Shown here: one piece after another, positions 22,801 through 35,068 of the stretch
Position numbering within the stretch: position 1 is the stretch's first letter
Layout of the letters: each line of letters begins with the position of its first letter
From: Costus lasius
Taxonomy: Eukaryota; Streptophyta; Magnoliopsida; Zingiberales; Costaceae
Direction of reading: 5' to 3'
Length of the DNA: 64,000 bases
Assembly (NCBI GenBank): GCA_027563935.2
Contig: CM050454.1
Coordinates: forward strand, 1,720,501-1,784,500
Made by a program: the position numbers and the translations under genes
Notes under the pieces: generated by a model
Told to the model about the DNA's origin: nothing
Seen by the model: the letters and a program-made list of their open reading frames with translations, nothing else
The model's database searches: none

Positions 22801-25800
22801 GGACCAAGTTATTCGCGTGAGTTAATGTCATGTACTGGAGATGCTATATAATAAATTAGGATAAAAAAGTGAAATGAAATATGCAAAATAACCTATTTCA
22901 CAGAGAAGTGCATTCAGAAGAAGGAAGAGAGATGCAAGGAAGTAAAATGCTGAATTTCAGAAGAAAAAAAATGTATACTTTTGTGCCTCGAAGTATGATG
23001 CGTTGCCTCCGTGCAGCCATAACAATTCCATTTTCACTAACTGTCACCGAGACTTTTCTTAAAGTGCCACCATTGCCACATTTTGGACAAAATATCCTCC
23101 CAATTTCTTGTGTGACTTTATTGCAGGCATGGCATTTTAGAACCCACCTAAAAAATTTTAAAATAATTGTTTATGCCACTCCATCATAGGCTTCATAGCG
23201 ATAAAAGACAGCTTCAATATATACTTGTGATAAATATACATGGTTACAGGCAAGTATACACAAGCCATATTTGCAATAATGTAACCAGATACATGGGCAA
23301 AGCTTATAGTAGATGAAACAGCTTGTTTCTACCCCTAACACTTCGCTTGTAAAGCTGTCATTGCAGTTTCATCCAAATCCTCATTTAGCTAATATGAAAA
23401 GGTTGGATCCAAAATAAAACAGTATAAACAGATATCTTATCATAAATCAGAATGTTTAAGCCATTCATACATGTGATAAATGCGAGAGTAGATTTTCAAA
23501 TTTAAAAGATACAACCAGGCAAATTATCAAAAATCTTTCTTCTGACACACAAGTGTTTTTCGTTCGAAATAGAACCCAACTTTCTTTCATCATTCCATTT
23601 CTTACACAAGCCTTTTAACAGCTATCATCAAATGCATAAATAAACAGATTTATAGCATTAGCTAATGGCTTGATGCCTCCATGTGGGCCTACCATGATGC
23701 TGATAGGTCAACACTCCCGCTGAAGTAGACACCTAATAGAATTATTATCTAAGCACAAGAAGAATTTTGAACCAGCTCTAAATAGTGCAAGAGATCTGTC
23801 TATTATGGTTCACGGAATAGATACCACAAGTACCGATCAATACAGCCAAAATGGGCAAATCCGATACATTATTGATACTCAGGGCACTAGCCTCGAGCAT
23901 ATTAGTATCATTGAAGCGATTAGTGATTGTAGTGTCAGTTTTGAAGTTTGTGAATGTTTGATAGATAATTGAACTTTGATGGTACCATATTCTAATCCTT
24001 TATATGGTTATCCATTTCAGGAGGCAACAATTAATGGGACAGGAAAATGCTTGTGTGTTAATACAACTCAATAAGCAGGAAGCTGTCCCATGGATATTTC
24101 TCAAACTAGTAAATTCTTTTTACAAACGTACAGAAGTTTCCAGAGTTGATTAATCTGTGGAATTCTATGTTTCATGCAAATGGATATATCTTGGATTGTC
24201 ATCTTTTGTAACAATTTTTCAATCATATAAGTCACTGTAATTTGATATGGAGTCAATTGCTTCATACGGCACAAATAGGCCTTTCAATTTCAAAAAATCT
24301 GTCATCTTCACAAAAAAAATACAATTTATGATGCTAAAGTTGAATAACATGCAATATCATAGGACACTGTTGAGCAAACATGCCTAAAATTAACTAGACT
24401 ACAAAGCAAAGTTTTAAATGCCACTCCATATTAGTGAACCGATCCACACTCAAACCAATACATGTCAGTACATATGATACCCGTTGGTACTACTAATATA
24501 TATTATATAATTACATACACGGTCAAATTAGTACAAATAAAATACCAAGGAAAATTAAGGAATACTCAAGGATTGAAATACCACTCTATACTGGACCGGT
24601 ACCATGTCTATTTCAATCATTGGGAATAGTACAAACAGTGGCACATTTTTGGTAAAGCAATAAGAGACCAAGGAAGATGAAAATGAATGAGCAAAAGACT
24701 TACTAAATAAAACACATTAGTAAGATATATATGCACACAGATAAGGTTCTCAGTTAACATATGTTCCCATTACCAAAGCTTAATTACTAAATTTGGTTAG
24801 TACAACACAACCAATTAACTGATACCTATGTTTTAAGACTAACCAAAGAGATAAAAAAACTACTAGCAAAATATGTTCAAAAGATCATTGCTAAAATCAA
24901 GATAGTAGAATTTTTGTATTCTTGATAATGGAATTGAAAAAAAAAACAAAATAACTGAGCAAGGAGAAACGAACTATATATTTACAAAGAGAACGTTGCC
25001 AAAAGCCATTGAGTACGTAATGGTTAATGATGGAACTACCTATGTAGGCCTGCTTTGCTAGTAAATGTCTGTAAACTGGCTATGCAATAAGAGCATGAAC
25101 TGGAAGTGCAGGTTCAGTGTAAACTATACTTAAAAGATAGATATCATTAAACATTCACATTAAACCATGCTAAGCATAATTCACCTATCTGAGAGTTGAA
25201 TTATCAAAGTTCAAATTAATTGCAGTTTTGTCAAATAAAAATTGACTGATAATAAGGTCCCGATGCTTTAGTTATTTCCATGAAAAACTATCCAGCTCGC
25301 CATGCAAGATAGACAACCAAATTGAACTTCCACGACTAATGTTCACATAATTTGGACCATGCACTAGAAAAGAAATTCATTTTAGGTAATAAAACATGTG
25401 AAAATCTCTTCCATAAAAAATGAACCACCTAAAAAATGCAGAACATTACCTATGTAATTGACGAATTTGCATTCCTCCCGGTGCCAGTAGTCGTAGACCA
25501 ATTTGCAGAAGAACATTTTGCATTGCATAGTCACTAGTAGCACAAGCTACACTTGACTCAGATAAGGATTTGAGCATCCAACTTTGTTCACTGCTTTCGT
25601 CATCAACATAATCTGCACCAACACTTCCATCTGCCTGACACTTCAGTTCCATGTTATCTAAATCTTTACTGAGCTCGTCTATTTTGTCACCTTCAAATGA
25701 ATCATGTGACTTTCCCAGCATATCTTCCCCTAGAGTTGAGTGATCTAATCCTATGTGAGTCTTTAGTCTGTCTAGTTCAATATCTTCTTGTGAAGGCTGT

Positions 25801-27301
25801 GAAAAATCAAAACCCATTGCCACGTCTTTGCCTTTCCCCTCAATTAGTGCTTCATTTGCAGAAACTTCAGTTTCAAAATCTTGATGGAAATTTTGATTTT
25901 CGTCAAATTCATGACACTCCACCACACCTTCAGATGGAACATTGTTGAGCTCAGTAATTGCATCATCATTACCTGCGTTGCTGGCTGAGGAACCAATGTC
26001 CTCTGATACCTCAGACAACTCCCTTCTTGCTTTCCTTCTTAAATATCTTCTATGTGTGCTCCTGCTGACTGCAGGCCGCCAATCGTCAGTAGATTCAGTA
26101 TCTCCACCTTGAGAAGAATCAATGCCAAATGCAACCATCTTTTTTCCTTCTAACACAATCTCCTTCTTTGGAGCAAAATATTTTTTGGGTATGCTGAAAG
26201 ATGGATGGCCATCATCTTGCTCGTCAATCATGGAACCACACCTACTATCCGATTCAACTAGATTGTTGAGATCTTTAACTGCGAGAATTCTAGAGTTATG
26301 ATCAGCACCTCCCTCAGGTGCTTGCTCCAGGGCTTCCCATTCTGCCAGATTAGGAACATTAGAACCCCAGCCAGGCATTTCAGCCTCAGGTAGGTTCTTC
26401 ACGTTTAGCACATGAAGTGGAGGAGGTCTGTCCCTTAGATGGGCAGTTCCATGGACTTGAGCTTCCAACATGTAAGCTAGAGCAATAATCTTAAGATCAA
26501 CATCTGAAAGAGTCTGCAGGTCCCCAGTTTCACGCGCAAACTTGACAACTGTTATATGGATATGTCATGTAAGTTTAATACCTAAAACGAATAACGAACA
26601 ATGCACACATGCCCACTGAGTCATATAATTCTAATAATGAACTACCAAACGGATCATAATGTTCATTACATAACAAAAAATCAGGAACAGAAACTCAAAG
26701 TGCGTAGGTAAAGAGATTGTGGCCACGGATCACAAATATACTGTTTCATTAATATATGTGACAGAGAGAATTGACCGATAGCAAATTGATCGTTTCTTGA
26801 GTCAAACAGAAAGCAAAAAAAAATTCCACAAAGGATAGGGCAAAAAAAAACCTTAATGACAGAAAAGAATCCCCAAAGCGCAATACAGATATTTGAAAAT
26901 ATTTACAGGAAAAAATAGAAAACGAGAGGAACACGACTAAATATCTCACCTTTCTTGATGAATTCGGGCGAGGGTTCCACGGTCTCCACCAGGAACGGCA
27001 GGAACGAGAGCCGCTGGCGAGATACGGGGTCGCGTACCTCTTCCAACACCTCGGGCACAGACACGAACTTGTCGGCGCAACCGGCGAGCTTGTCCCCGTG
27101 AATAAGTGCATTCGCGTCGACCACGGCGATCGAGATCCCCTTGCTCGACGTACAGCTTCCAACAACACGGCTGAGGACCTTTGCCTCTGGGGTCGGCGGC
27201 GACGGTTCCTTCAGCAACGCCGTCATCCAACACGCAGGCTGTGCGACAGGATCCATTGCAACCGCCGGAGACAGAGGCAGTGGTAACGACTCCGCCTCCA
27301 T
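19870..27301 (-). CDS. NOB1: NOB1 endonuclease (20S pre-rRNA site D cleavage)
   Basis: Five minus-strand exons join in phase to 628 aa: 26950-27301, 25450-26548, 22979-23147, 20140-20259, 19870-20016. NOB1 cuts the 3' end of 18S rRNA in the last step of 40S maturation, working with PNO1/DIM2 in pre-40S particles. The N-terminal PIN nuclease domain keeps its acidic residues: D62 in VVDANALIHG, E88 in EVLEEVRD, and D135 in LSDVDLK. A long acidic, poorly conserved linker fills about 160-470. The zinc ribbon has C489-x2-C492 and C504-x2-C507 (WVLKCHAC...IFCPKCG). The C-terminus keeps the plant pattern (LPLPQGGREAITKNLILREDQLP, then a basic GGRRNPNDNH tail). The length is close to the Arabidopsis protein, which is about 600 aa. 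The start is the first ATG in frame upstream of the PIN domain. The introns are long (2.7 kb after exon 4 in genomic order, 2.3 kb before exon 2) and hold repeats; an unrecognised 120-aa plus-strand frame at 21894-22256 lies in one. The site II-like motifs upstream fit a ribosome-biogenesis gene. Confidence 0.95.
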
Positions 27302-27424
27302 GGAACGAAGGCTTAGGTTAACACCTGATGCTGCGGCGCAAGGACGGAGACGGAGAACGAGGAGCTGCTGATGGGTTCAGAATTCCTAGGGTTGTATGGG
27401 TGTGATGTGATTAGTTGCTGGAGG

Positions 27425-27722
27425 CTATATAACAAAACTATTCACATCGCTTGACGAGTAACCCAAGGAGTTACCTTTATTTTGACTGAACCGCAAGTGG
27501 ACCGGACTGGCAACGAGTCTCAGAATAAGCCTTCTCTGTTGAATTGAAGAAGGCCTCACCTGGGAGCCCGCTTAGGCGAATCCGAGACACTTTTATGGGC
27601 TTTAATTTTCAGCCCATTTTGAGCCAGGAAACGGACTGAAAAGATCCGGGTCCCATCACCTGATTGGGCCCGATCGGTTTCTGCTCTTTTTGTAGAGTAA
27701 GGCCTCTTTATGGCAAGGCCCA
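27425..27722 (-). promoter_or_regulatory. NOB1 promoter: TATA-like box and four TGGGCY (site II-like) motifs
   Basis: About 125 bases upstream of the NOB1 ATG is a TATATA stretch (27425-27431). Four TGGGCC/TGGGCT motifs lie 296-421 bases upstream: 27596-27601, 27611-27616, 27665-27670 and 27717-27722, on both strands. TGGGCY site II elements are bound by TCP factors and are common in promoters of plant ribosomal-protein and ribosome-biogenesis genes. Use here is inferred. Confidence 0.45.
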
Positions 27723-28081
27723 CTGACATAATTTTTAAAGGTTTTGTATATTAATTTGATCCCATCGCACGTGGACATGTGCGGGCCTCGTGCCATTCTG
27801 CATGGAGTGAAGAGCAAGGGAAGCAACAAGTTCTCCTTCATGATTCAAGTGCTTCTTATCAAACCTTTCTTTTATCCTCATTTCTTTTGCTTTACACCAT
27901 GACGAAGCAAAGCACTTGAGTGAGCACAATTCTCTCCAAGCTCCAATAATTTTCGTTTTGATTTATAGGAATTTAGTAATTTACCCCAAAAAAAAACTAA
28001 TTATCTAATCATTTTACTTGATCTCACCTAAGAGGTCTTCACTTGTTACATGAAGGCGAGTATGTATAGTTCGAAGAAAGG

Positions 28082-28353
28082 TTTGAGGAATCGGTCCGGT
28101 GACTTAATCCGATAAGCCTCCGAACCAGTATGGTACTAATAAACCGAGTAGCAATGGGTGGTAACAGAAGAGCAATGGCAAAAGTTTGTTCGAAGCTTCT
28201 ACTTCCGCCGCCGAAAGTTTTGAACGAAGCTTCCTGTGCCAATGGAAGCTTCGAAGTTGTTGTCTGCTGCTCCGACCCAAGCTCCGATGTCGGTGCCTCG
28301 CCGAACTGATACCAACCGAAGGAACCATCTAGTACCAGACTGGTTCCTCAAAC
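28082..28353. mobile_element. Short element with 20-bp terminal inverted repeats
   Basis: The left end GTTTGAGGAATCGGTCCGGT and the reverse complement of the right end, GTTTGAGGAACCAGTCTGGT, match at 16 of 20 positions. The 272-bp element has no coding capacity. I see no clear target duplication, so the superfamily is undetermined. It lies between NOB1 and the tubulin gene, about 0.7 kb upstream of the tubulin TATA box. Confidence 0.5.
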
Positions 28354-28650
28354 GCTGATTCAGAGTAAATTGAATTGAACTAGTTATTTTCGACTCCGAT
28401 GGTCATTCGACTCGAGTTGATTTCAATGAGGTTTAGTTTATCTAATAACTTTCACTTCATGCTATTTTATAAAATAGAAGAGTCAATAGAAGCAAGATTA
28501 TGTTATTTTGTTAATATTAATGAATAAATTTTAGTTTGTAAAAGCTCAATTAAAACCCACTCATTTATAATTCTAAAAAGTTAAGAGATCAAAGGTGGAT
28601 ACGGTAACCTTTCAATTTCTTTAGCTTACAGTGCACTTTACCTGATTTAT

Positions 28651-29038
28651 TGGGCCGGCCCTTTCCAAACTCACCCACGTTAGGCCCACTTGGAGACTAA
28701 AATGTTTGATAATAGCTACGGCCTTATATTCCTACCCTAAACTTACCTGCTAGCACAGTGATAAAATGTACCTTCATAGAGTAGATAAGCATAAGCAGCG
28801 AACTCACGGTGAACTTTGAATTGAGTAACAAAATGGGTGGACGAGAGCGTACGCAAAACTAAATCCTACACCCACAAGAAAACCAAATGGGCAGACGAGG
28901 CATTTCCCTTTTCAAAATTTGAATTCCCACCAAAAGCAAACGGCCGTTGAATCTACCATGGCTAAACATCTTTCCGTCCCGTGTCAGTTCTGTCCCACGC
29001 TAACGCCCGTCAGTTGTCGTCATCTTCTTTCTATATAA
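28651..29038 (+). promoter_or_regulatory. Beta-tubulin promoter with TATATAA box
   Basis: A TATATAA box at 29032-29038 lies 87 bases upstream of the tubulin ATG. Two TGGGCC motifs (28651-28656 and, inverted, 28683-28688) lie further upstream. The leader between TATA and ATG is pyrimidine-rich. Confidence 0.6.
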
Positions 29039-29066
29039 CCTTTCCTTCTCCTTCCTTTCCCATCAC

Positions 29067-29110
29067 CTCTCTCTCTCTCTCTCTCTCTCTCTCGCTCGCT
29101 CGCTCTCTCT
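29067..29110 (+). repeat. (CT)n / (CGCT)n microsatellite in tubulin 5' UTR
   Basis: About 13 CT units followed by CGCT units sit 15-58 bases before the tubulin start codon. CT-rich leaders are frequent in highly expressed plant genes and can affect transcription or translation. The tract is likely to vary in length between individuals. Confidence 0.9.
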
Positions 29111-29124
29111 CCAACAGAGTCAAG

Positions 29125-31814
29125 ATGCGAGAGATACTCCACATCCAGGGCGGGCAGTGCGGGAACCAAATCGGGGCCAAGTTCTGGGAGGTGGTGTGCG
29201 AAGAGCACGGCATCGACGCCACCGGTCGCTATGGCGGGCACAACGAGCTCCAGCTTGAAAGGATCAATGTCTACTACAACGAGGCCACCTGCGGCCGCTT
29301 CGTCCCCCGAGCCGTGCTCATGGACCTGGAGCCCGGGACCATGGACAGCGTCCGATCCGGCCCCTACGGCCAGATCTTCCGGCCTGATAACTTCGTCTTC
29401 GGCCAGTCTGGGGCCGGAAACAACTGGGCCAAGGGTCACTACACCGAGGGCGCGGAGCTCATCGATTCCGTGCTTGATGTCGTAAGGAAGGAGGCCGAGA
29501 ATTGTGATTGCCTTCAGGGTGAGGTGTCTCTGCTTTTCTTTTACGCTTGTAGAGATTAGCCTTATTTCTGCGTCATTTTAAAGATTGTTCGTATCATATA
29601 TTGCAATTGCACTGTTATCGCCTTTAATCTTCAGTGGTGATGGCATGTTTTATATCTAAGTGCAAAATGCTTATGAAAAGATAAATTGATTCATGAAGAA
29701 AGAGCGTCGCGGCGTCTGGAATATGGGTATAAATTTTACAGTGCCATTTGTCGCTACTTTGATCCACTGTTTTGACACTTAATTTGCTCGTGTTCTTGCA
29801 TAATGTTGAATTACTGAAAATTTGGGGCTTTTAAACAAAAAACAAAGGTTTTGGTTCTGAAAGGCCCTTTAGTGCTATTTAGTTCTGTATCTACATTATT
29901 TGGTGGCTTGGTTATTGCTGAATCTATTGGAAGCAGCAAATAACCAAATATTTGTTTTATCTATGTCGGTTGTTTACATTCTTAAGGATTAACATAACCT
30001 TTTTCCGGTCAATCTTTGACATTTCCAGTTGCATAAGACACAAAATAATGCCTTAAGAGAGCAATTTCCACGGTTTTTTTACGTTCGACTAGATAAAATA
30101 ATACCTTCTATGTTTAGATTTGATCCTTAGTTTATGCATTTGTGGTCGTTGCATTCAATGACATGATAGAGTGCACACAAATGGCATATCAAAAGAGTTA
30201 CTTGTTTACGTGGCCTTAGTAGGCCGTTCTATGTAAAACAATGTAATTGTTCATAGTGAGATTGAACATTGTTCCTAAGATTGAATGAGTTCGGTTCGAA
30301 TCGGCATCATGCAATATGTTTCTGCTCGGTTCTCGCTTCCACGCTGGAAAGTAACCTTAAACCAGTAGTAAAATAATCACTAGAGTTGACATTCAGTGGG
30401 GCTTCATCCAGCATTGTCGTGAAGAAAGTTGAAATTGGTTCTGAATCGTTGGGATCGACGATCTCACCGATTCATCCAGAAATTTCAGCTTTTCGCTAGC
30501 CCTACAAAAAAAAGGAGAAGAAAAAGAAGAATAAAAGGGAGAAGAGGAGGTAAACAATCAAATACACGTACTGCACGATTTCTTCAGTTTTTTTCCTCAT
30601 TTTATGCAGAAGCAGAACATTTCAATTATGTTTTGCAATCCCTAATTTGAGCTACTGCTCGTCTGTATGTTTAAACTTTTTGTTGTTTTTTGATGTAAAA
30701 ATAATGGCTCCTGCAATTTTTGATCATTCATCTCCTGTGAAACATTTTTGTGCCCTTATAATTTTTCCCACTTACATCAGGATTCCAGGTTTGCCATTCA
30801 TTGGGGGGTGGCACTGGCTCTGGCATGGGCACACTCCTTATTTCCAAGATCAGGGAAGAGTATCCAGATCGCATGATGCTAACATTCTCAGTCTTCCCAT
30901 CACCCAAGGTCTCTGACACCGTCGTTGAGCCTTACAATGCCACACTTTCAGTTCACCAACTGGTTGAGAACGCCGATGAGTGCATGGTGTTGGATAATGA
31001 AGCTCTCTATGATATTTGCTTCAGAACACTCAAACTTACGACACCCAGCTGTAAGGATATCTTCTCAGCCTTTTCTGTTCCATCATTTGCCTTCGCCATT
31101 CCACTTCTTTAATCTACTAATTTCCATTATTTGATGCCAGTTGGTGACTTGAACCATTTGATTTCGGCCACGATGAGTGGAGTTACTTGCTGCCTCCGCT
31201 TCCCGGGACAGCTCAACTCTGACCTCCGCAAGCTTGCTGTCAACCTGATCCCCTTCCCTCGCCTTCACTTTTTCATGGTTGGCTTTGCTCCGCTCACCTC
31301 CCGTGGCTCCCAGCAGTACCGTGCTCTCACAGTTCCCGAGCTTACCCAACAAATGTGGGATGCCAAAAACATGATGTGCGCTGCCGACCCCCGCCACGGG
31401 CGGTACTTGACGGCATCTGCAATGTTCCGTGGGAAAATGAGCACAAAGGAGGTCGACGAGCAAATGCTTAATGTGCAAAACAAGAACTCTTCCTACTTCG
31501 TTGAGTGGATCCCTAACAATGTCAAGTCTACCGTCTGTGATATTCCTCCCATTGGGTTGAAGATGGCTTCGACCTTCATTGGCAACTCCACCTCGATCCA
31601 GGAAATGTTCCACCGTGTCAGTGAGCAGTTCACTGCCATGTTCCGAAGGAAGGCTTTTTTGCACTGGTACACAGGAGAAGGGATGGACGAAATGGAATTC
31701 ACTGAGGCCGAGAGCAACATGAATGATCTGGTTTCAGAGTACCAGCAATACCAGGACGCAACAGCCGATGATGCTGAATATGAAGAGGAGGAAGCTGATT
31801 ACGAAGAAGCGTGA
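29125..31814 (+). CDS. TUB: Beta-tubulin
   Basis: Three exons (29125-29518, 30781-31050, 31141-31814) join to 445 aa. The 394- and 270-nt first exons are the classic plant beta-tubulin arrangement. The protein starts with MREI, the tetrapeptide that mediates autoregulated decay of tubulin mRNA in animals. It has the tubulin signature GGGTGSG at 140-146 and ends in an acidic tail ([12 protein letters not shown]), which is the surface for microtubule-associated proteins. It polymerises with alpha-tubulin into microtubules of the cortex, spindle and phragmoplast; this subunit carries the hydrolysable GTP. Exon 1 is GC-rich and the start is fixed by the invariant MREI. Intron 1 is 1.26 kb, longer than in many relatives; first introns of tubulins often enhance expression. 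No defects are seen. The isotype number cannot be assigned from the sequence alone. Confidence 0.98.
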
Positions 31815-32672
31815 AGTCTCTTTTATGATCAATTTCAATATCGTGTCTCCTGTAGTTGGGACATTGCTTGACTGAAAACTTCGTCTCCTGTTGCTACTTG
31901 CGATATGAATTGCTTGTTTCTATTTTGGCAATCTTCAATTGCTTCTGCTTTTGTCATTTCAAGAACCTCGTTGACAAGTCAACAAATTTCTGTGCCTACA
32001 TAATGCTATTAACTTGTTTGAGATGCCATGGTTTGTATCTGATGAGTTGCTGAATCGATGCCATGAATTATTCTGACTTGATGAAGCTTTTCTATGATCA
32101 GGTATGTTTCGGATATTGCAGCTCAAAACAATCCCTTGCATATAATATATTTATAAAAAGAATGTTTCTTTTTATGATCTAAAGCCTATTCAGTTCTTCA
32201 CATCTATCTTGTGTCATCATTTACCTCTCTTGATCATTGGAGTCTAACTCAACTACCAGTTGAATTGGATATTGGATTGAAGCAGCCTGGTAGAAAATGT
32301 CTTTTTATACCTTAGTTTTAGAAGAGGGATAGAAAATAAGAAGGAAAAGAAATTGAAAAGGAAAGGAAAGGAAAGGAAAACGGTTTTCTTTTCTTTTGTT
32401 TCACGGATAGGGAAGAAAACAGGAGGGATGACGTGTGCTGAAGCCACCGTCATCCCCCTCGCCTGTCGACGCCATCATGATTAGGGCTCGCGATCGGATG
32501 CCCTTGCTGTTCCCATGCGCGCTGCCGTTGGTGATCCTCTTCAGGCCAAGGAGACGCCGCCGATCCACCCTGCTGCATAGTTCGACAGTGGACTCGTCGA
32601 CGCTCACGGAGGGAACCGAACGTGCGTCACGAGCCGGGCTCTATCCGCCGCATCATCTCTCGGGGGCACTGG

Positions 32673-32822
32673 GAGGGCGGCGAGTCTGTGAATCTCGTGA
32701 TGGAGCTCTGCGAGGGTGGCGAGCTATTTGATCGCATCATCTCTTGGGGGCACTACACCGAGTGCGCCGCCGCAGGCTTGTGCCGGGAGATCGTGAACGT
32801 GGTCCACTGCTGCCACTCGAGG
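32673..32822 (+). pseudogene. Captured fragment of a calcium-dependent protein kinase (CDPK) gene
   Basis: One plus-strand frame encodes about 50 residues that match the N-lobe/hinge region of plant CDPKs: [20 protein letters not shown], then [16 protein letters not shown] and VVHCCHS. In intact kinases this is followed by the HRD catalytic loop; here homology stops after CHS and runs into unrelated GC-rich sequence. The ATP-site lysine, catalytic loop, DFG and EF-hands are all absent, so it is not a functional kinase. A 22-bp piece (CGCATCATCTCTYGGGGGCACT) occurs twice, near 32650 and 32733, so the captured sequence was rearranged. It may be transcribed from flanking DNA; nothing shows that it is. 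Confidence 0.7.
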
Positions 32823-33138
32823 TCGGTGGCTAGGAGGCCAGGAGGAGGTGGAGGACGGCGGCGTCGGGGAGGGGACACCGGCGTTGGAGAGGGCAGCGGC
32901 GTTGGAGCGAGAGCGTGAGGCATGAGGTCGAGGCGAAGGCGAACGGCGACTGGGGCGAAGGTTTTTTCGGCAAGAGGCGAACGGCGTCGAGAGCGTGAGG
33001 CAAGCGTGTGCGCGAGAGTCGAGGCTTGAGAGGGAGAGAAAACTAATTTTCCTCTGATTTGGAGGGATTAATTTAAGGGGAAAAGTGTCTCAAATTTTCC
33101 TTCTTTTTTCTTTCCTTTCCTCTATTTTTTTTCACTAA

Positions 33139-35068
33139 TGGTCTGTTTCGGAAGAGGGAAATAAGGAGGGAAAGGAAAGAAATAGGTTTCTTTCCTTTCA
33201 TTTCCTTAGTTTCAGAGCAGGGAAATAGAGGAAAGAAAGGAAACATTTCCTTTCCTTTCCCTTCAAAACTATCCCCTCCAATTAGGATGGAAATCAATTC
33301 CGTTCCCTCGTCTCGCTCCAAAACCATCTCGCTCGAACTCCTCGCCGCCCCTCTCCTTCTCCCTGCGCCTCTCTTCCAACTCTCGCCCGATCTCCCGAAC
33401 TCGTCGCCTCCTTCCACCTCTCTCGCCGCGTCGCGACGCAGCCGCCCCTCCCGAGCTCCCCCGAGCGTCAGAGAAGACGCCGCCCGAGCTCGCCCTCTCC
33501 GCCGCAGCCGCCCCTCCCGAACTCGTCGCCTCCTTCCGCCTCTCGCCGCGTCGCGTCCTTCCTCCCTTCTCGCCCTCCCGACGCAGCCGCCCCTCCCCTC
33601 CGCAGCCACCCCTCCCGAGCTCGCCCGAGCGTCGGAGAAGACGCCGCCCGAGCTCGCCCTCTCCGCCGCAGCCACCCCTCCCCTCCGCCCGAGCTCGCCG
33701 CCCCTCCCCTCTCCCCTCTCCCAGTCGTCCGAGCTCACCCCCTTCGTCCGAGCTCGCAGCTCTTCCATCTCCTCTCGTTCGACGATGGCGTGAGGTCGGT
33801 CGTAGGGCGGCGATGGCGATGCTGGGAGCTTGGCAGCAAATGATTTGATGTGGTATTTTTCTTTTCAGGCGGCGATGGCGATGGCGATGGCGTGAGGTCG
33901 GAGAAGACTCAATTTTGATTCAGATGATTTTGCATATGATCCGTAAGTGTAAATGAATACTGATATATTTCTTTTCTTCTTTGTTAGAAGTTCACACCTG
34001 TGGTATTTTTCCCAAGTGCATTGCAAAGCGGTACAAAGATCTCATATTTCACTGTCTCCGTTCTTCCAGAGGCTTATATTTGTGGATAGCAAGTGTAAGC
34101 GGAAGCAACATTTAAGAAATTTGCCTTTTTTTTCTTGAAATTGACTGGACAGTGATAATTCAACTTTCTTGGAAGGACCTATCTTTGTGTTTCATTTGAT
34201 TGTTGATCACTGCGCTGAAAAGACCTGAGTTTCCATGTTAGAAAAGATTAGTAATCTGAATTTTGTTGTTTCCAACTGTATTGTGGAATCCAAGGATTTT
34301 TTATCTCTACCAAATGCCTTCACTGGATTTGTACGATATGCATTTAATCAACATTCACATATGAACTGCATGCGCAGATGTACATGCAGAAAATTCATTT
34401 TTGTTTGGAAACTAAACTGATATGCTAAGTGAATGAAATTGCCTACGGGGTGATGTTTTGAGTCGCTTGATGAATTAATATCCATGTTAGTAGATATTTG
34501 TGTTGGACTTTAGTTGGACTTGTGTTGGACTTTATCCATATTGTATTTTAAACCATCATTGTGTAGATGGTATAGACATGGATATGTTTTATTTGTTGTT
34601 GAACTTGATGCTATTTATGTTATGGTACTTATGTGTTGAATTGATGATATTTATATTTTGGTGGTGTATTTATATTTTGTTGAATTTATTATATTGTATA
34701 TACAGGTATTGTGTTATAATATAGAGGAAATGCTGTCAAAATTTTTGTTCTTGTTCTAAAAAGAATTTATAGTACTTTTATATTTTTTAATAATTTTTTA
34801 TAATTTTTAATAAAAATTTATACAAATTAATATGAATTTTATAGTATTTTTACAATTAACAAACTATAATATTTATAATTTTATTAATTATTTATGTATT
34901 ATGTATAATATAATTAATTTAAAATTTTTTTACTTTTTTCTTATTTCCTTTCCTTCCACTGAAACACAGGGCCTATAAGGGAAAGCAATGATTTCTTTCC
35001 CTCCTTATTTTCTTTCTCTCCTTATTTCCTTTCTTTGCTGATTTCTTTCCTTCCACCGAAACAGGCCG
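33139..35068. mobile_element. TIR element B, inserted in element A
   Basis: The termini TGGTCTGTTTCGGAAGAGGG and, inverted, CGGCCTGTTTCGGTGGAAGG are flanked by TAA on both sides (33136-33138 and 35069-35071). The pre-insertion site can be read from a later tandem copy: 'ttttttttcactaaaacaagag' at 35183-35204 matches the left flank joined directly to the right flank. That confirms the TAA target duplication. Without its own internal insertion B would be a MITE of about 165 bp. Confidence 0.65.
33203..34972. mobile_element. Inner TIR element B1, inserted in element B
   Basis: A third pair of related ends, CTTAGTTTCAGAGCAGGG on the left and, inverted, CCCTGTGTTTCAGTGGAAGG on the right, bounds an insert of about 1.8 kb. 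I do not see a clean target duplication, so the edges are approximate. The interior has a C-rich segment (33290-33790) with a repeated unit (gagaagacgccgcccgagct occurs near 33470 and 33635), followed by AT-rich DNA (34450-34930). The GATGGCGTGAGGTCGG stretch recurs at about 33783 and 33885, with CTTTTCAGGCGG before the second, which looks like a splice acceptor. The GC-rich segment may therefore be captured exonic sequence. It is open on both strands and matches no family I know. Confidence 0.4.

Noticed and set aside
33073..33768. Arg/Gly-rich open frame of 231 codons (minus) and a Pro/Arg-rich frame of 168 codons (plus)
   Set aside because: Both come from the repetitive C-rich interior of the nested TIR element; no domain and no gene structure.
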